DNA of 64,000 nucleotides from Falsiroseomonas frigidaquae (GCF_012163145.1 NZ_JAAVTX010000009.1:1-64000), one strand, 5' to 3'; positions 17,101-26,047 are shown, counted from the stretch's first letter. Notes: generated from the letters alone by a model not told the origin. Program-made: numbers and translations.

Positions 17101-18194
17101 GCAATTCGGAGATGCTCGCCGAAAGCCTCCCGCATGACGAGGATCTTCGCCAGATGGCTGCGATGAACATGGCGGCGGCGGAACGCGGCTCCGCACTCAC
17201 CAGCCGGCTGCTCGCCTTCTCCCGCCGCCAGGCACTCGATCCCAAGGTCATCGACGTCAGCCGCCTGCTGGGGGATCTGTACCAGATGCTGCAGCGGACG
17301 CTGGGCGAGCATATCGAGATCCAGATCGTCAGCGCGCCGGGACTGTGGCAGGCGCTGATCGACCCGCCGCAGCTGGAGAACGCGGTGCTGAACCTGTGCA
17401 TCAACGCGCGCGACGCGATGGGCGCGGGCGGCAAGCTGGTGATCGAGACGGCCAATGTGCATCTCGATGACGCCTATGCGGAAGCGGAGGGCGAGGTCGC
17501 GCCAGGCGCCTATGTGCTGATCGCCGTCTCCGACACCGGCAGCGGCATGACGCCCGAAGTTGCCGCGCGGGCCTTCGAGCCGTTCTTCACGACCAAGGAG
17601 GTCGGCCAGGGCAGCGGCCTCGGGCTCAGCATGGTGTTCGGCTTCATGAAGCAGTCGGGTGGGCACGTGAAGATCTATTCCGAGGCCGGCCACGGGACCG
17701 CGGTGAAGATGTACCTGCCGCGTGCCGCGATATCCTCGGCACGCAGTCTCCGCACCAGTGAGGGCGGCGTGCTGCAGGGCGGGCCGGAGAAGCTGCTGGT
17801 GGTCGAGGATGATCCGCTGGTGCGCGACCATGTCGCGGCGCAGTTGCGGGACCTGGGCTACCGCGTGGTGGTGGCGAGCCACGCGACAGAAGCGATTGAG
17901 GCACTGCTCCAGCAGGCGGATTTCGACCTGCTGTTTACGGACGTGGTGATGCCGGGCGGCATGCATGGGCCGGAACTGGCGCAGGAAGCCCGGCGCATTC
18001 ACCCCGGGCTGCGCGTGCTGTTCACATCCGGCTACACGCAGAATGGTATCGTCCACCATGGCAGGCTCGATCCGGGCGTGCTGCTGCTGAACAAGCCCTA
18101 CCGGCGGCGGGACCTCGCGGAGAAGATCCGCGAGGCGCTCGATTCCGCCGGCAGCCGGCGCGACAGGCCGTTCTTCGCGTCTTCCGATGAGTGA
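14121..18194 (+). CDS. Large multi-PAS hybrid sensor histidine kinase
   Basis: 1357 residues, predicted cytosolic (no membrane segments seen). Order: GAF (~23-165, IALVSFIDADRQWFKAKLG), a second GAF-like part (~195-340), five PAS domains (~350-960), HisKA with [12 protein letters not shown] (His983), HATPase with the LGLSM G-box, and a C-terminal receiver with TDVVMPGG (Asp1274). Two PAS domains are LOV-like (TPRMLQGPRTD at ~768-778; GHSPSML at ~397-403), but the flavin-binding Cys position holds Pro (769 and 400), so blue-light photochemistry is not expected. A phosphorelay via the receiver is likely. The TTG start has GGAG 8-9 bases upstream; ATG at 14148 is an alternative. Confidence 0.88.
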   Translation: MPRPPTEPAMSEHEVERLAALNRYAVLDMQPDSTFDHIVRLAAQLFDVPIALVSFIDADRQWFKAKLGISLDEAPRAIAFCNTTIHGAGIHQVPDATQDPRHADNPLVLSEKGIRFYAGVPLLTPEGQPLGTLCVMDTVPRPPLDAAQTRALQDLAAAVMAQLELRREILARDREMARAALRERLLRSVAETPTFQAAIDAAMTALREDTDSLLCLFFRLAPDGHHLQLVAAQGSGALADPAHLARLRALALTIDNTAAGRAIREDRQILVADLTPALMQQLPGAAMSAARGMTAMILTPTSVGEERYCCALGYGPGRTDLPAMAERLQEAAGTLRPLLRRLRDAEETELFRRVVDASSEPVVISDIMPGGAPGLRIRYVNDAFLHQTGYSAAEVTGHSPSMLTHADAAPEARQEIRAALSEGRPIRQEILNRRSDGSPYWVELNISPVVDDTGWRTHWMSIQRDISAQRAETEALTESEAAFRDLFHQHPAPMWVFDKDTLAFLEVNDAAVAAYGWSREQFLRMSVLDVRPEEERELVDSLARQDFTGRRVSGPWPHRTASGRIRQVQILARMITFHGREARLVVVWDLTERLRAEAEARDLAAELDATFESISDGLFTLDREWRFTHVNAHAEGLLRRNAATLIGQVIWDSFPEAAGTEAERQLRLVTQERRTRRFEYFFVTLGAWFDVTVYPARRGLTVYFRDITAQHQREERLRLLEVAANKLNDIIMIAEAGPAGPGGPRTLFINDALERLTGFRAEEITTLTPRMLQGPRTDAAELARIQAALTAHQPIRAELLRYRKDGQELWFELDIVPVADDRGVFTHWVSVERDITERKHAQIQLEQQAALLDQARDAILVCGTDHRVLYWNRSAERLYGWTAKEAVGQSVVDLMYHETLAFRAATAAVLAQGEWNGQIEQLRKDGSRLMVEGAWSLVRDQDGGPRAILAVNTDITERLDLEQKLRQAQRLEAIGQLTGGVAHDFNNLLTVILGNSEMLAESLPHDEDLRQMAAMNMAAAERGSALTSRLLAFSRRQALDPKVIDVSRLLGDLYQMLQRTLGEHIEIQIVSAPGLWQALIDPPQLENAVLNLCINARDAMGAGGKLVIETANVHLDDAYAEAEGEVAPGAYVLIAVSDTGSGMTPEVAARAFEPFFTTKEVGQGSGLGLSMVFGFMKQSGGHVKIYSEAGHGTAVKMYLPRAAISSARSLRTSEGGVLQGGPEKLLVVEDDPLVRDHVAAQLRDLGYRVVVASHATEAIEALLQQADFDLLFTDVVMPGGMHGPELAQEARRIHPGLRVLFTSGYTQNGIVHHGRLDPGVLLLNKPYRRRDLAEKIREALDSAGSRRDRPFFASSDE

Positions 18195-18354
18195 CGACCC
18201 GGCCATGCATCAAGGTTGCGGTGGATGACATTGTTTCGCCAAGGTGGATCGGTGTTCAAATTTATGGAGAGCAAATCGCCTGCAGGTTGGACATGTCAGC
18301 CTTCGGGCCATACATTTAACGGTGCCGCTTGCTTACGAAACAGGGGGAGCGCCC

Positions 18355-19188
18355 GTGGCAGCCTATTTAACCCCCAGCCCCATTCCGACGGGCGACATGA
18401 CCAGGCAGCAAAGGCCCGTCCTGGTGCTGGAGGATGACGCCGCAGTGGCCGCGACCATCTGCACGGCGCTCGCGCGGGATGGCTGGCAAACCGTCACCGC
18501 CAGCACCCTCGCCGAGGGCCGGCTGCGGCTGCACCGCGACAACCCGCGCCTTGTCATCGCCGATCTCGGCCTGCCCGACGGCAACGGCATCGCATTCGTC
18601 CGTGAGGCTGCCGCCTGTGCCGATCTCGGCATCATCGTCGTCAGCGGCCGGGCCGAGGAGGTCGATCGCGTGATCGGGCTCGAGGTCGGCGCCGACGACT
18701 ACCTCACCAAACCTTTCTCGCTGCGGGAGATGGTGGCGCGCGTCCGCGCGCTCAGCCGGCGGCTCGATTCGGTCACGCCCGTTGCGGCACCTCACGCCCC
18801 GCGCAATGGATTGCAGGAGGCGCAGGCCAGCGCGCCGATGCCGCACGACCCGGAGTGGACGCCGGGCGCGACCATCGCAGAACCGACCGCGTGGACCATT
18901 GCCGGCGTTTCCTTGCAACCATCGCGATTCCGGCTGGTGGCCGCGGATTCCAATGAGACGCGGCTGACCGGTGCGGAGGCCGGCCTGCTGGCCCTGCTGC
19001 TGACCGAGCCGGACCACCTGGCGGACCGGGCGACGATCTCGCAGCGCGTGCTGGGACGCAAGCTGCTGCCGGAGCAGCGTGGGGTTGACCAGCTCGCCTC
19101 CAACCTCCGGCAGAAGTTGCTTGCTGCCTCCGCCGGGCAGATGACCATCGCGGCGCAGCGCGGCCGGGGCTACCGGCTCGTCTGGTGA
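18355..19188 (+). CDS. OmpR/PhoB-like response regulator
   Basis: 277 residues. Receiver domain VLVLEDDAAVAATICTALAR ... IADLGLPDGNG (phospho-acceptor Asp70) ... VVSGRAEE ... GADDYLTKPFSLRE (conserved Lys), then a ~60-residue linker and a winged-helix DNA-binding domain (LTGAEAGLLALLL ... LASNLRQKLL ... QRGRGYRLVW). The GTG at 18355 is preceded by GGGGGAG at 5 bases, better than the longer upstream start. Its stop overlaps the following kinase gene by one base (TGATG), so the pair is a coupled two-component system, although the kinase has its own N-terminal receiver. Confidence 0.88.
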   Translation: MAAYLTPSPIPTGDMTRQQRPVLVLEDDAAVAATICTALARDGWQTVTASTLAEGRLRLHRDNPRLVIADLGLPDGNGIAFVREAAACADLGIIVVSGRAEEVDRVIGLEVGADDYLTKPFSLREMVARVRALSRRLDSVTPVAAPHAPRNGLQEAQASAPMPHDPEWTPGATIAEPTAWTIAGVSLQPSRFRLVAADSNETRLTGAEAGLLALLLTEPDHLADRATISQRVLGRKLLPEQRGVDQLASNLRQKLLAASAGQMTIAAQRGRGYRLVW

Positions 19189-20462
19189 TGGACACCGCCC
19201 CCGCCGATCCCGCGACGACGACCGCGCCGGCCATGCCGCCACCGCTCAGCATATTGGTGGTGGATGATGAGAGGCAGATCGTCGAGCTGCTGGTGCGGGC
19301 GCTGGCGCAGCGTGGCTTCGACGTCAGGGGCGCACCCGACGCGGCCGCCGCCAAGGCCGCCATCGATGCCGACGAGACCATCGGCGTGCTGCTCTCCGAT
19401 GTCCGCATGCCGGGCCAGACCGGCCTGGCGCTTGCCGAGGAATTGCTGCGCGACCGGGAGGAAGCGCGCGCGCTGGAGGTCGTGCTGCTGACCGGCGGCG
19501 CCACGGCCGATGTCGCACTCGGCGCGCTGCGCGCCCGCACCTTCGACCTGGTGCAGAAGCCGCTACGCCTGAGCGAGGTGGCCGCGGTGGTGGAACGCGC
19601 ACTCGCAAGCTGCCAGGAGCGGCGCGCGCGCGCGATGCGCGATGCCGAGGTTGAGATCCGCATCGGCGCGGCGGAGGCTGAGCGTGCACGGTTGGCAGAC
19701 CGCCTGAACGCCTCCGCCGCACGGCTCGACGACGTGCAGAGTGCGCTCGTTGCCAGCCAGCGCATGCGCAGCGACCTTCTGGCGGTGATCTCGCACGAGA
19801 TGCGAACGCCGCTCATTCCCATCCTCGGCTTTTCCGAGATCCTGGCCGGCGGCACGGCGCTGCCGGCGGCCGAGGTCCGCGACTACGGCAGGCTGATCCA
19901 GTCCGGCGCACAGCGCCTGCTGTCGCTGATCGAGAGCGCGCTGGACATCGTCGCGCTCGAGCATGGGCGCGGCCTGACCACGGGCTTGCCGGAGCCGGCG
20001 TCGCGCCTGCTGGCGCGGGTCCTCGCCGCACAGGCGATGCACGCGAAGGCGCATGACGTCCGGCTGGAACTGGCGGATGGCGAGGCGCAGGCCCTGGTGG
20101 CCGGCGACCTCCGCCTGTTGGCCGCCGCCGTGGGCCAGTTGCTGGACAACGCCATCAAGGCATCCCCGTCCGGCGGTACCGTCGAGCTTGGCTGCTCGGT
20201 ACGGCCGGATGGCGGGGTCGACATGCTGGTCCGCGACCACGGCGCCGGCCTGCCGGTCGGGCTGGAGGAACAGATCGGCACACCCTTCCTGCAGGCGGAC
20301 ATGTCGCTTACCCGCAGCTGGCCGGGCGCCGGGCTGGGCCTCGCCCTCGTTACCCGCGTCGCCGCCGCGCATGGCGGACGGCTGCGGCTGCGTGCGGCGG
20401 AAGGCGGCGGTACCGAGGCCTGCCTGGAGCTGCCGGCGAGCCTGCACCAAGCCGCCGCCTGA
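19188..20462 (+). CDS. Response-regulator/histidine-kinase hybrid (REC-HisKA-HATPase)
   Basis: 424 residues. N-terminal receiver ILVVDDERQIVELLVRAL ... LLSDVRMPGQ (Asp71) ... DLVQKPLRLSE, a coiled-coil stretch (~135-190, E/A/R rich), then HisKA VISHEMRTPLIPILGFSE (His203) and HATPase with GQLLDNAIKASPSGG and GLGLALVTRV. No membrane segment, so it is a cytosolic relay kinase controlled by its own receiver. Expressed from the same message as the OmpR-like regulator (one-base overlap). The next gene is convergent. Input signal unknown. Confidence 0.87.
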   Translation: MDTAPADPATTTAPAMPPPLSILVVDDERQIVELLVRALAQRGFDVRGAPDAAAAKAAIDADETIGVLLSDVRMPGQTGLALAEELLRDREEARALEVVLLTGGATADVALGALRARTFDLVQKPLRLSEVAAVVERALASCQERRARAMRDAEVEIRIGAAEAERARLADRLNASAARLDDVQSALVASQRMRSDLLAVISHEMRTPLIPILGFSEILAGGTALPAAEVRDYGRLIQSGAQRLLSLIESALDIVALEHGRGLTTGLPEPASRLLARVLAAQAMHAKAHDVRLELADGEAQALVAGDLRLLAAAVGQLLDNAIKASPSGGTVELGCSVRPDGGVDMLVRDHGAGLPVGLEEQIGTPFLQADMSLTRSWPGAGLGLALVTRVAAAHGGRLRLRAAEGGGTEACLELPASLHQAAA

Positions 20463-20467
20463 ACCGA

Positions 20468-20977
20468 CTACACCCCTGCGGTTTCCCCGCGGGTTCGCAG
20501 GCTCGCGTAGCGCCGTGTCACCGTATCGAGGTTGTCGTGGCACCACTGCGCCATGCGTTCCTCCTCCCTCAGCGAGAGATCGAGCGGCGCATGCGCGGCG
20601 GCGTGGCCGGCAAGTTCCGCGAGCGTGATCAGGGAGCGGTAGCTGGCAATCTCGAAATGCTCGAAGGCGTAGTTCGCGATCTGGTTCTTCAGCACCTCGT
20701 CCGGCGCCACCACATGCCCGGCCGCGGCCATGTTGCCCATGAACCCAGTCACCATGTCCTTGAAGGCGGAGTGTGAAGTGCCAAGCGAGCTGAGCAGCTC
20801 ATCCAGCCGGTCGCGCTGCACCTCGCTTTCCTGGATGTGGCGCCGCAGCTGTGCTTCCACCTCCGGGTAGTTCTCCAGCCGCTCCACCTGGCGCGACAGC
20901 AACTGGATGGCCTGCGTCTCCAGGGCGCGGGCGTTGACCAGACCCGAGACATAGATCTCGCGGATGTTCTCCTGCAT
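20468..20977 (-). CDS. DUF892 (YciE/YciF-like) ferritin-like protein
   Basis: 169 residues, four-helix pattern throughout. IREIYVSGLVNARALETQAIQ, RRHIQESEVQRDRLDELL and FEHFEIASYRSLITLAELAG give the repeated Glu/His positions of the ferritin-like DUF892 family, known to be stress-induced in enterobacteria. The start at 20977 has GGAGAG about 5 bases upstream; an earlier ATG at 20998 has no visible RBS. It is more distant from textbook YciF than the second copy at 24549-25052. Gene sits between sensor kinases, convergent with the REC-kinase gene. Confidence 0.8.
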   Translation of the reverse strand: MQENIREIYVSGLVNARALETQAIQLLSRQVERLENYPEVEAQLRRHIQESEVQRDRLDELLSSLGTSHSAFKDMVTGFMGNMAAAGHVVAPDEVLKNQIANYAFEHFEIASYRSLITLAELAGHAAAHAPLDLSLREEERMAQWCHDNLDTVTRRYASLRTRGETAGV

Positions 20978-21074
20978 GGCGCTCTCCGTATTCTGCATTA
21001 GGGCGGTCCCGCCAGCGGCAGGCACCGCGCAGCGAACGCGCCGACGCCGCGGGCGACGCATGACGAGGCGGTGA

Positions 21075-23276
21075 TTACGCAGCCAGCATCCGGCGCATCC
21101 GGCGTGCCAGATCATCCATCACGAAGGGCTTGGTCAGCAGCTCGATTCCCGGCTCCAGCGCCACCTCGCCGATCACGGCCGATTCGGCGTAGCCGGTGAT
21201 CAGCAGCACCTTGAGTCCGGGACGCAGCGCCCGCGCCGCCTCCGCCACCTGGCGCCCATTCATGCCGCCCGGCAGGCCGACATCGGTGACGAGCAGTTCC
21301 ACCTGGCCCGCGGCGCGCAGCGCGTTCAGTCCGGTGGCGCCGTCCGCGGCCTGCAGCGTGCTGCAGCCCATGTCTTCCAGTACCTCCGTCACCAGGCTGC
21401 GGATCGCGGGCTCGTCATCCACCACCAACACCGTCCGGCCAGGCGCCGCCGCGGCCGCCATGGTCGCGCCAGGGGGCGCCTCGGCCGCCGCCGCCGCCCC
21501 GCTGTGGCGTGGCAGGTACAGCACGGCGCTGGTGCCCTGCCCTGGCGCGGAGTCGATCCGCACATGGCCACCGGATTGCCGCACGAAGCCGTAGATCATC
21601 GACAGGCCGAGCCCGGTGCCCTTGCCCAGCGGCTTGGTGGTGAAGAACGGATCGAAGGCGCGTTCCACCACCTCGGGCGGCATCCCGGTGCCTGTATCGG
21701 TGACGGTGAGGGTGACATAGGCGCCGGCCGTCAGGTCCCATTCCTCCGCCATCAGGGGGTCCACCCAGGCATGCGCGGTCTCGATCCGCAGTCGCCCGCC
21801 ATCCGGCATCGCATCGCGCGCATTGATGCAAAGGTTCAGCAGCGCGTTCTCCATCTGGTTGCGGTCCACCAGCGCGGTCCACAGCCCCGCCCGCAGCGCG
21901 ACTTCCACTTCGACTTCCGGCCCGACGGTCCGGCGGATCATCTCCTCCAGTCCGCGCACCAGCTGGTTGATGTCCGTCGGCCGCGGGTCCAGCGTCTGCC
22001 GGCGGGAGAAGGCGAGCAGCCGGTGCGTCAGCGCCGCGGCGCGCTTGGCGGCGCTCTGCGCGGCGGCGATGTAGCGGTCCAGCTCACCGATCCGGCCCTG
22101 CGCGCGCCGCTTCTCCATGAAGCTGAGGCTGCCGATGATGGCGGTCAGCAGGTTGTTGAAGTCATGCGCGATGCCGCCGGTGAGCTGGCCCACAGCCTCC
22201 ATCTTCTGCGCCTGCCGCAGCTTCTCCTCCGCCGCCGCGCGCTGCTGCTGCTCGCGTTCCAATGCCTCGGTGCGTTCGATCACGCGCTGTTCCAGCGCGT
22301 CGTTCAGCGCGTGCAGGGCGTTCTCGAGCCGCTTGCGGTCCTCGATATCCTCCAGGGTGCCGTACCAGCCGACGATGGTACCCTGCGGCCCATGTCGCGG
22401 CGCGGCGCGCGCGCGCAGCCAGCGATAGTCGCCGGAGGCGGTGCGGATGCGCGCCTCCATGTCGAAGGGCTGCCCGCTGCGCACCGCGTTGCGCCAGGCG
22501 CCCTCCAGCCTCTCGCGGTCCTCCGGATGCGGCGAATCACGCCAGCTGGTCCGCAGCGCTTCCTCACGCGTCTGCCCGGTGAGATCCAGCCACCGGTCGC
22601 TGAAGCCGGTGATGCGGCCGTTGGCGTCGGCGGTCCACGGGATCTGCGGGTTCAGCTCGACAGAGGCGCGATGATGGTCCTCGCTCTCCCGCAGCGCCTG
22701 CTGCGCCGCCTCCTGCTCCGCGGCGACGCGCAGGCGGTCCACCGCCGCGGCCAGCAGGTTGGCATAGCTGCGGAGGAAGCTGATGTCGGTGTCGCTGAAC
22801 TCACGCGGCCGCAGGCTGTCCACCTGCAGGATGCCATAGGGCGGGCGCCCCTCGCCGCCGATGATGATGACGTTGACCAGGGCTCGCACCCCGGTGTCGC
22901 GGATGAAAGCTGGGTAGGTGAAGCGCTCTTCCGCATCGATGTCCGGCGAGACGGCCGGCTCGCCCTTCCGCAGCGCGAATCCCTCCGACGATCCCCGCTC
23001 CGCCTTGACCCGCACCTGGCCGACGATCCCTGGCGGCCAGCCCACGCCGGCGCGGACCAGCAGGGTTTCGCCGTCCTCCTGCAGCTCCATGACCTTCGCC
23101 AGGTCCGAGCCCAGCGCATCACGGACCAGAAGGCTCGCCTGTTCCAGGATGTGATCGAGGTCGTCGCACCGCAATGCGAGTTCGCCGAAGCGCACCAGAA
23201 CCTCCTGCTGCCGCAGGAGCTCCTTCTCGCGTCCGCTTCGGGGACGCTCCCGATTTTCCTGCGGTTCGTGCCGCAA
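21075..23276 (-). CDS. Hybrid sensor histidine kinase (GAF-PAS-HisKA-HATPase-REC)
   Basis: 733 residues, cytosolic. GAF at ~38-190 ([19 protein letters not shown] ... [17 protein letters not shown]), PAS with PAC at ~205-330 ([32 protein letters not shown]), coiled coil at ~335-365, His[22 protein letters not shown] (His371), HATPase ([30 protein letters not shown]) and a C-terminal receiver [11 protein letters not shown] (Asp665). Same general build as the 1357-residue kinase, with GIAHDFNN-type H-boxes. Start is TTG with weak RBS, so the N-terminus is uncertain. The upstream kinase (23438-24502) is on the same strand, 161 bp away. Confidence 0.86.
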   Translation of the reverse strand: MRHEPQENRERPRSGREKELLRQQEVLVRFGELALRCDDLDHILEQASLLVRDALGSDLAKVMELQEDGETLLVRAGVGWPPGIVGQVRVKAERGSSEGFALRKGEPAVSPDIDAEERFTYPAFIRDTGVRALVNVIIIGGEGRPPYGILQVDSLRPREFSDTDISFLRSYANLLAAAVDRLRVAAEQEAAQQALRESEDHHRASVELNPQIPWTADANGRITGFSDRWLDLTGQTREEALRTSWRDSPHPEDRERLEGAWRNAVRSGQPFDMEARIRTASGDYRWLRARAAPRHGPQGTIVGWYGTLEDIEDRKRLENALHALNDALEQRVIERTEALEREQQQRAAAEEKLRQAQKMEAVGQLTGGIAHDFNNLLTAIIGSLSFMEKRRAQGRIGELDRYIAAAQSAAKRAAALTHRLLAFSRRQTLDPRPTDINQLVRGLEEMIRRTVGPEVEVEVALRAGLWTALVDRNQMENALLNLCINARDAMPDGGRLRIETAHAWVDPLMAEEWDLTAGAYVTLTVTDTGTGMPPEVVERAFDPFFTTKPLGKGTGLGLSMIYGFVRQSGGHVRIDSAPGQGTSAVLYLPRHSGAAAAAEAPPGATMAAAAAPGRTVLVVDDEPAIRSLVTEVLEDMGCSTLQAADGATGLNALRAAGQVELLVTDVGLPGGMNGRQVAEAARALRPGLKVLLITGYAESAVIGEVALEPGIELLTKPFVMDDLARRMRRMLAA

Positions 23277-23437
23277 CGCTTGCCGATCCTGTCTCGATAC
23301 GTGCCAAGAAAGCCGATCGCCCGCCGAAGTTTCCGGTACCGACGAAATGGGCGGCGCGTGGAACAGGCGGCCTGATCAACGGCCGGGTGAATCATCTGCG
23401 GCCGCCGCGGCTTCCGCAGGGCGGGTGGCCGCGGCTG

Positions 23438-24502
23438 TCAGCCCGCGGGGAAGCGCAGGGAGTTGGCCAGGCCCGGGCGGTCCGTCCCCGGCGCGGATGG
23501 CGCGACTTCCAGCTTGCCGCCAAGCTGGCCGGCAAGCGCACGGCTGATCCGCATGCCAAGGCCGCTACCCAGAGGCGGTGAGCCCGGGCTGGTGCCCACG
23601 CCATTGTCCTGCACGATCAGCACGAACTCATTCCCCTCACGCCGGAACACCACGTCCACGCGGCCCTCCATGTCGTTCGGGAAGGCGTATTTGAGGGCGT
23701 TGCCGACCAGCTCGTTGACGATGAGGCCGATCGCGACGGCACGCGCCATCGGCAGCACCGTGCTCTCGGCGGAAACCGTCAGGGCGATTGGCCGCATGTC
23801 CACCGCGGCATCGTCGAGGTCGCCGATCAGGCCTTCCAGGTAGCCACGGCTTTCGACCTCGGCGCGGCCATCCTCCTCCCGGTGCCGGTCGAGGCGGCCG
23901 TTGATCCGCGCCAGCGCGGCGATGCGGGCGGACGCGTCGTTCAACGCGTCGCGCGCGGCGGCTTCCTTCGAGGAACCGGCCTGCAGTCGCAGCGTGGCCG
24001 CTAGGCGTTGGAGGTCGTTGCGAGCGCGATGCACGGATTCGCTCAACAGCGTGCCGCGTTGCGCTGCCGTGTTGCGCAGGCTGGCATTGGCGCTGGCCAG
24101 TTCCGCCCGCTCCGTCGCCAGGCTGCTCAGCGCGCGGTGCAGCGCTTCCAGCAGCGTCGCGGTGAACAGGGCGATGGCGAGGAAGACGAACAGCTCCACC
24201 AGCGCCGTCGGCTCTGCGATCAGGAAGGAGAAGGCCGGCGGCACAAAGAACCAGACCGCCAGCCCGGCGCTGAGCAGCGAGGCGTAGACGCCGGTGCCGC
24301 GGTCGAAGACGATGCCCGCCCCCATGATCGCCGGCAGGAACATCAGGTAGGGCATCGCCGGATCCCGTCCGAGCAAGGCCAGTCGCAGTGCCAGGCAGGC
24401 GAGCACCATCATCGTGGTGGCGCCATAGCGCGCCCAGACGGGCATCGCGCGCGTCGCCACCATCTTCCGGAAAAGCTGATCCATTCCTTGAGCCGTATTC
24501 AC
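23438..24502 (-). CDS. Membrane sensor kinase with DUF4118 and HisKA_2-type core
   Basis: 354 residues. Four hydrophobic segments in residues ~25-120 resemble the KdpD-type DUF4118 membrane module (YLMFLPAIMGAGIVFDRGTG, FVPPAFSF). A coiled coil leads to an HWE/HisKA_2-like H-box ESVHRARNDLQRLAATLRLQA (His158; the family usually has HRVKNNLQ), then HATPase with LIVNELVGNALKYAFP and SGLGMRISRALA. Kinases of this class often feed PhyR-type regulators in alphaproteobacteria, so input to the general stress response is a reasonable inference. GTG start; ATG at 24484 is an alternative. Confidence 0.85.
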   Translation of the reverse strand: MNTAQGMDQLFRKMVATRAMPVWARYGATTMMVLACLALRLALLGRDPAMPYLMFLPAIMGAGIVFDRGTGVYASLLSAGLAVWFFVPPAFSFLIAEPTALVELFVFLAIALFTATLLEALHRALSSLATERAELASANASLRNTAAQRGTLLSESVHRARNDLQRLAATLRLQAGSSKEAAARDALNDASARIAALARINGRLDRHREEDGRAEVESRGYLEGLIGDLDDAAVDMRPIALTVSAESTVLPMARAVAIGLIVNELVGNALKYAFPNDMEGRVDVVFRREGNEFVLIVQDNGVGTSPGSPPLGSGLGMRISRALAGQLGGKLEVAPSAPGTDRPGLANSLRFPAG

Positions 24503-24548
24503 CCTTCCTGCGCCGCGGCGAGAGGGATGCCGCCCGCCGCGGCGGGCC

Positions 24549-25052
24549 TCATGCCGCCGCCTTGTTGACGCGGCTCTCCGCGATCGAGGTCAGCTTGCGG
24601 TCGGCCGCGTATTCCTCGTCCAGCGTCTGCTGCAACACCGCCGCACAGTCGTTGCGGCCGAGTTCCTTGGCGAAGGACACCAGCGTGCCGTAGCGGGTGA
24701 TCTCGTAATGCTCCACCGCCTGGGCGGAGGAGATGATGGCGGCGTCGAGCACATCGTTGTCGTTGGCGGTGCCGAGGATGTCCTTGGCCTCCTCCAATAT
24801 GCCGTCCATCGCGGCGCAGGTGGTGCCCTTCACCGGCTGGCCATGCATCTCGAACACCTGCTCGAGCCGCCGGATCTGGCCTTCGGTTTCCGTCAGATGC
24901 GCCTGCAGGCCCTGCTTCAGCTGCGGGTTGGTTGCCTTGTCGATCATCTTCGGCAGCGACTTCACGATCTGCTGCTCGGCGTAATAGATGTCCTGCAGCG
25001 TGTGGACGAACAGGTCATCGAGCGACTTGATGGATTTCGAGAACAGACCCAT
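24549..25052 (-). CDS. YciF-like DUF892 ferritin-like stress protein
   Basis: 167 residues. KSLDDLFVHTLQDIYYAEQQI, LPKMIDKA, HLTETEGQIRRLEQVFEMHG and AVEHYEITRYGTLVSFAKELG are classic YciF/DUF892 segments, giving a four-helix bundle with a putative dinuclear metal site (Glu/His in YAEQ, TEGQ, EHYE). The start at 25052 is clear: GGAGGAAC lies about 7 bases upstream. A one-mismatch EcfG promoter (TGAAC-N16-CGTT) lies 57-81 bases upstream (25109-25133), consistent with general stress control. Located 46 bp after the DUF4118 kinase start on the same strand. Confidence 0.9.
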   Translation of the reverse strand: MGLFSKSIKSLDDLFVHTLQDIYYAEQQIVKSLPKMIDKATNPQLKQGLQAHLTETEGQIRRLEQVFEMHGQPVKGTTCAAMDGILEEAKDILGTANDNDVLDAAIISSAQAVEHYEITRYGTLVSFAKELGRNDCAAVLQQTLDEEYAADRKLTSIAESRVNKAAA

Positions 25053-25108
25053 GGGAGGTTCCTCCTGCCATTGCGTGCGGCACCGGCCACGGCACCGCGT
25101 CGCCATGC

Positions 25109-25133
25109 AACGCCGCCCCGCCGGGTCGGTTCA
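25109..25133 (-). promoter_or_regulatory. Candidate EcfG-type promoter of the yciF-like gene
   Basis: Minus strand reads TGAAC, 16 bases, CGTT. The known alphaproteobacterial EcfG consensus is GGAAC-N16/17-CGTT, so the -10 is perfect and the -35 has one mismatch. The predicted transcript would start around 25100, about 48 bases before the ATG at 25052. Supported by the presence of PhyR/NepR/ECF genes elsewhere in the window and by the stress nature of the gene. Confidence 0.45.
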
Positions 25134-25147
25134 CCCGCCGGGCCGGG

Positions 25148-25882
25148 CTACAGGCTGGAAGCGACCAGCGATATGCCGGACAGCGCCAGCAGGCCCAGCA
25201 CCACCTCATGGAAATGCTGGTCGCTCAACCGCCGGTAGGCCAGCGCCCCGAGCCAGGTGCCGAGCAGCGTGCCCGGCAGGGCAACCAGCGCCAGCGCGGC
25301 GAAATCGCGGGTGATGAGGCCGGAGGCCGCATGCCAGGCCAGGGCCGCGGCAAGCACGGTGAAGTTGAAGGCCTGGAAGACGCCACGCCGCTCATCCTTG
25401 CCCCAGCCGCGCAGCGTGGCCCAGATGGTCGGCAGCGGGCCGGACAGCCCGGCCAGCCCGCCCAGCACGCCGCCGCAGAACCCCACCACCGCATCCGCCC
25501 CGCGCCCGCCCCAGCGCAGGCGCGGCCGATAGCGCCCCAGCAGCATGAAGCCGGAGAAGCCGAGCAGCAGAACGCCGATGCCCGCGCGGAATGCCTGCGG
25601 ATCGACCTGCCCCAGCAGCAGGGTGCCGACCGGCACCCCGGCCAGCCCGGCGGCCAGCATCGGCCAGATGCGGGCGCGGTCCACAGCCTGCCAGACGCTG
25701 CGGATGGTCAGCAGATGCGCGACGACGGAGCACAGCACGACCAGCGTCGCCGCCATCGCCGGCTCCACCACCATGAGCCAAACCCCGAGCGCCACCAGCC
25801 CGGTGCCGAACCCCGCGAGGCCTGAGACGAAGCCGCCTGCCAGGGCGCCGGCCAGGATCATCAGAACCGTGCCGGTCAGCAT
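25148..25882 (-). CDS. TauE/SafE-family membrane permease (sulfite exporter-like)
   Basis: 244 residues with about eight hydrophobic segments. GALAGGFVSGLAGFGTGLVALG and the second-half repeat GFCGGVLGGLAGLSGPLPTIW are the duplicated glycine-rich signature of TauE/SafE transporters, which export sulfite, sulfoacetate or other organosulfur anions. LPGTLLGTWLGALAYRRLSDQ is also typical. No sulfur metabolism genes are adjacent, so the substrate is open. Upstream gap on the same strand holds tRNA-Glu. Confidence 0.88.
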   Translation of the reverse strand: MLTGTVLMILAGALAGGFVSGLAGFGTGLVALGVWLMVVEPAMAATLVVLCSVVAHLLTIRSVWQAVDRARIWPMLAAGLAGVPVGTLLLGQVDPQAFRAGIGVLLLGFSGFMLLGRYRPRLRWGGRGADAVVGFCGGVLGGLAGLSGPLPTIWATLRGWGKDERRGVFQAFNFTVLAAALAWHAASGLITRDFAALALVALPGTLLGTWLGALAYRRLSDQHFHEVVLGLLALSGISLVASSL

Positions 25883-25931
25883 CGCGGCGGTGCGGCCTGG
25901 TCGGGAGGATTATCGCGGCGGATCAAGGGAA

Positions 25932-26004
25932 TGCCCCGTACGGGATTCGAACCCGTGTTACAGCCTTGAAAGGGCCGTGTCCTAGGCCTCTAGACGAACG
26001 GGAC
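25932..26004 (-). tRNA. tRNA-Glu (anticodon TTC)
   Basis: Minus-strand sequence folds as a standard tRNA: acceptor GTCCCGT paired with ACGGGGC (one G-U), D-arm beginning GTCTAGAGGCC, anticodon loop CTTTCAA with TTC, and the T-arm GGGTTCGAATCCC. CCA is not encoded. Length 73 without CCA. Matches the well-known tRNA-Glu pattern (GTCTAGAGGCCTAGGACA). Confidence 0.93.
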
Positions 26005-26047
26005 AGGCTGGGATGGCGGGCCGTATGGCGTCCGATCGGCCTTTGGT

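Noticed and set aside
13578-18206. 1542-codon minus-strand frame
   Set aside because: Opposite strand of the GAF-PAS hybrid kinase; no domain motifs, composition typical of antisense frames.
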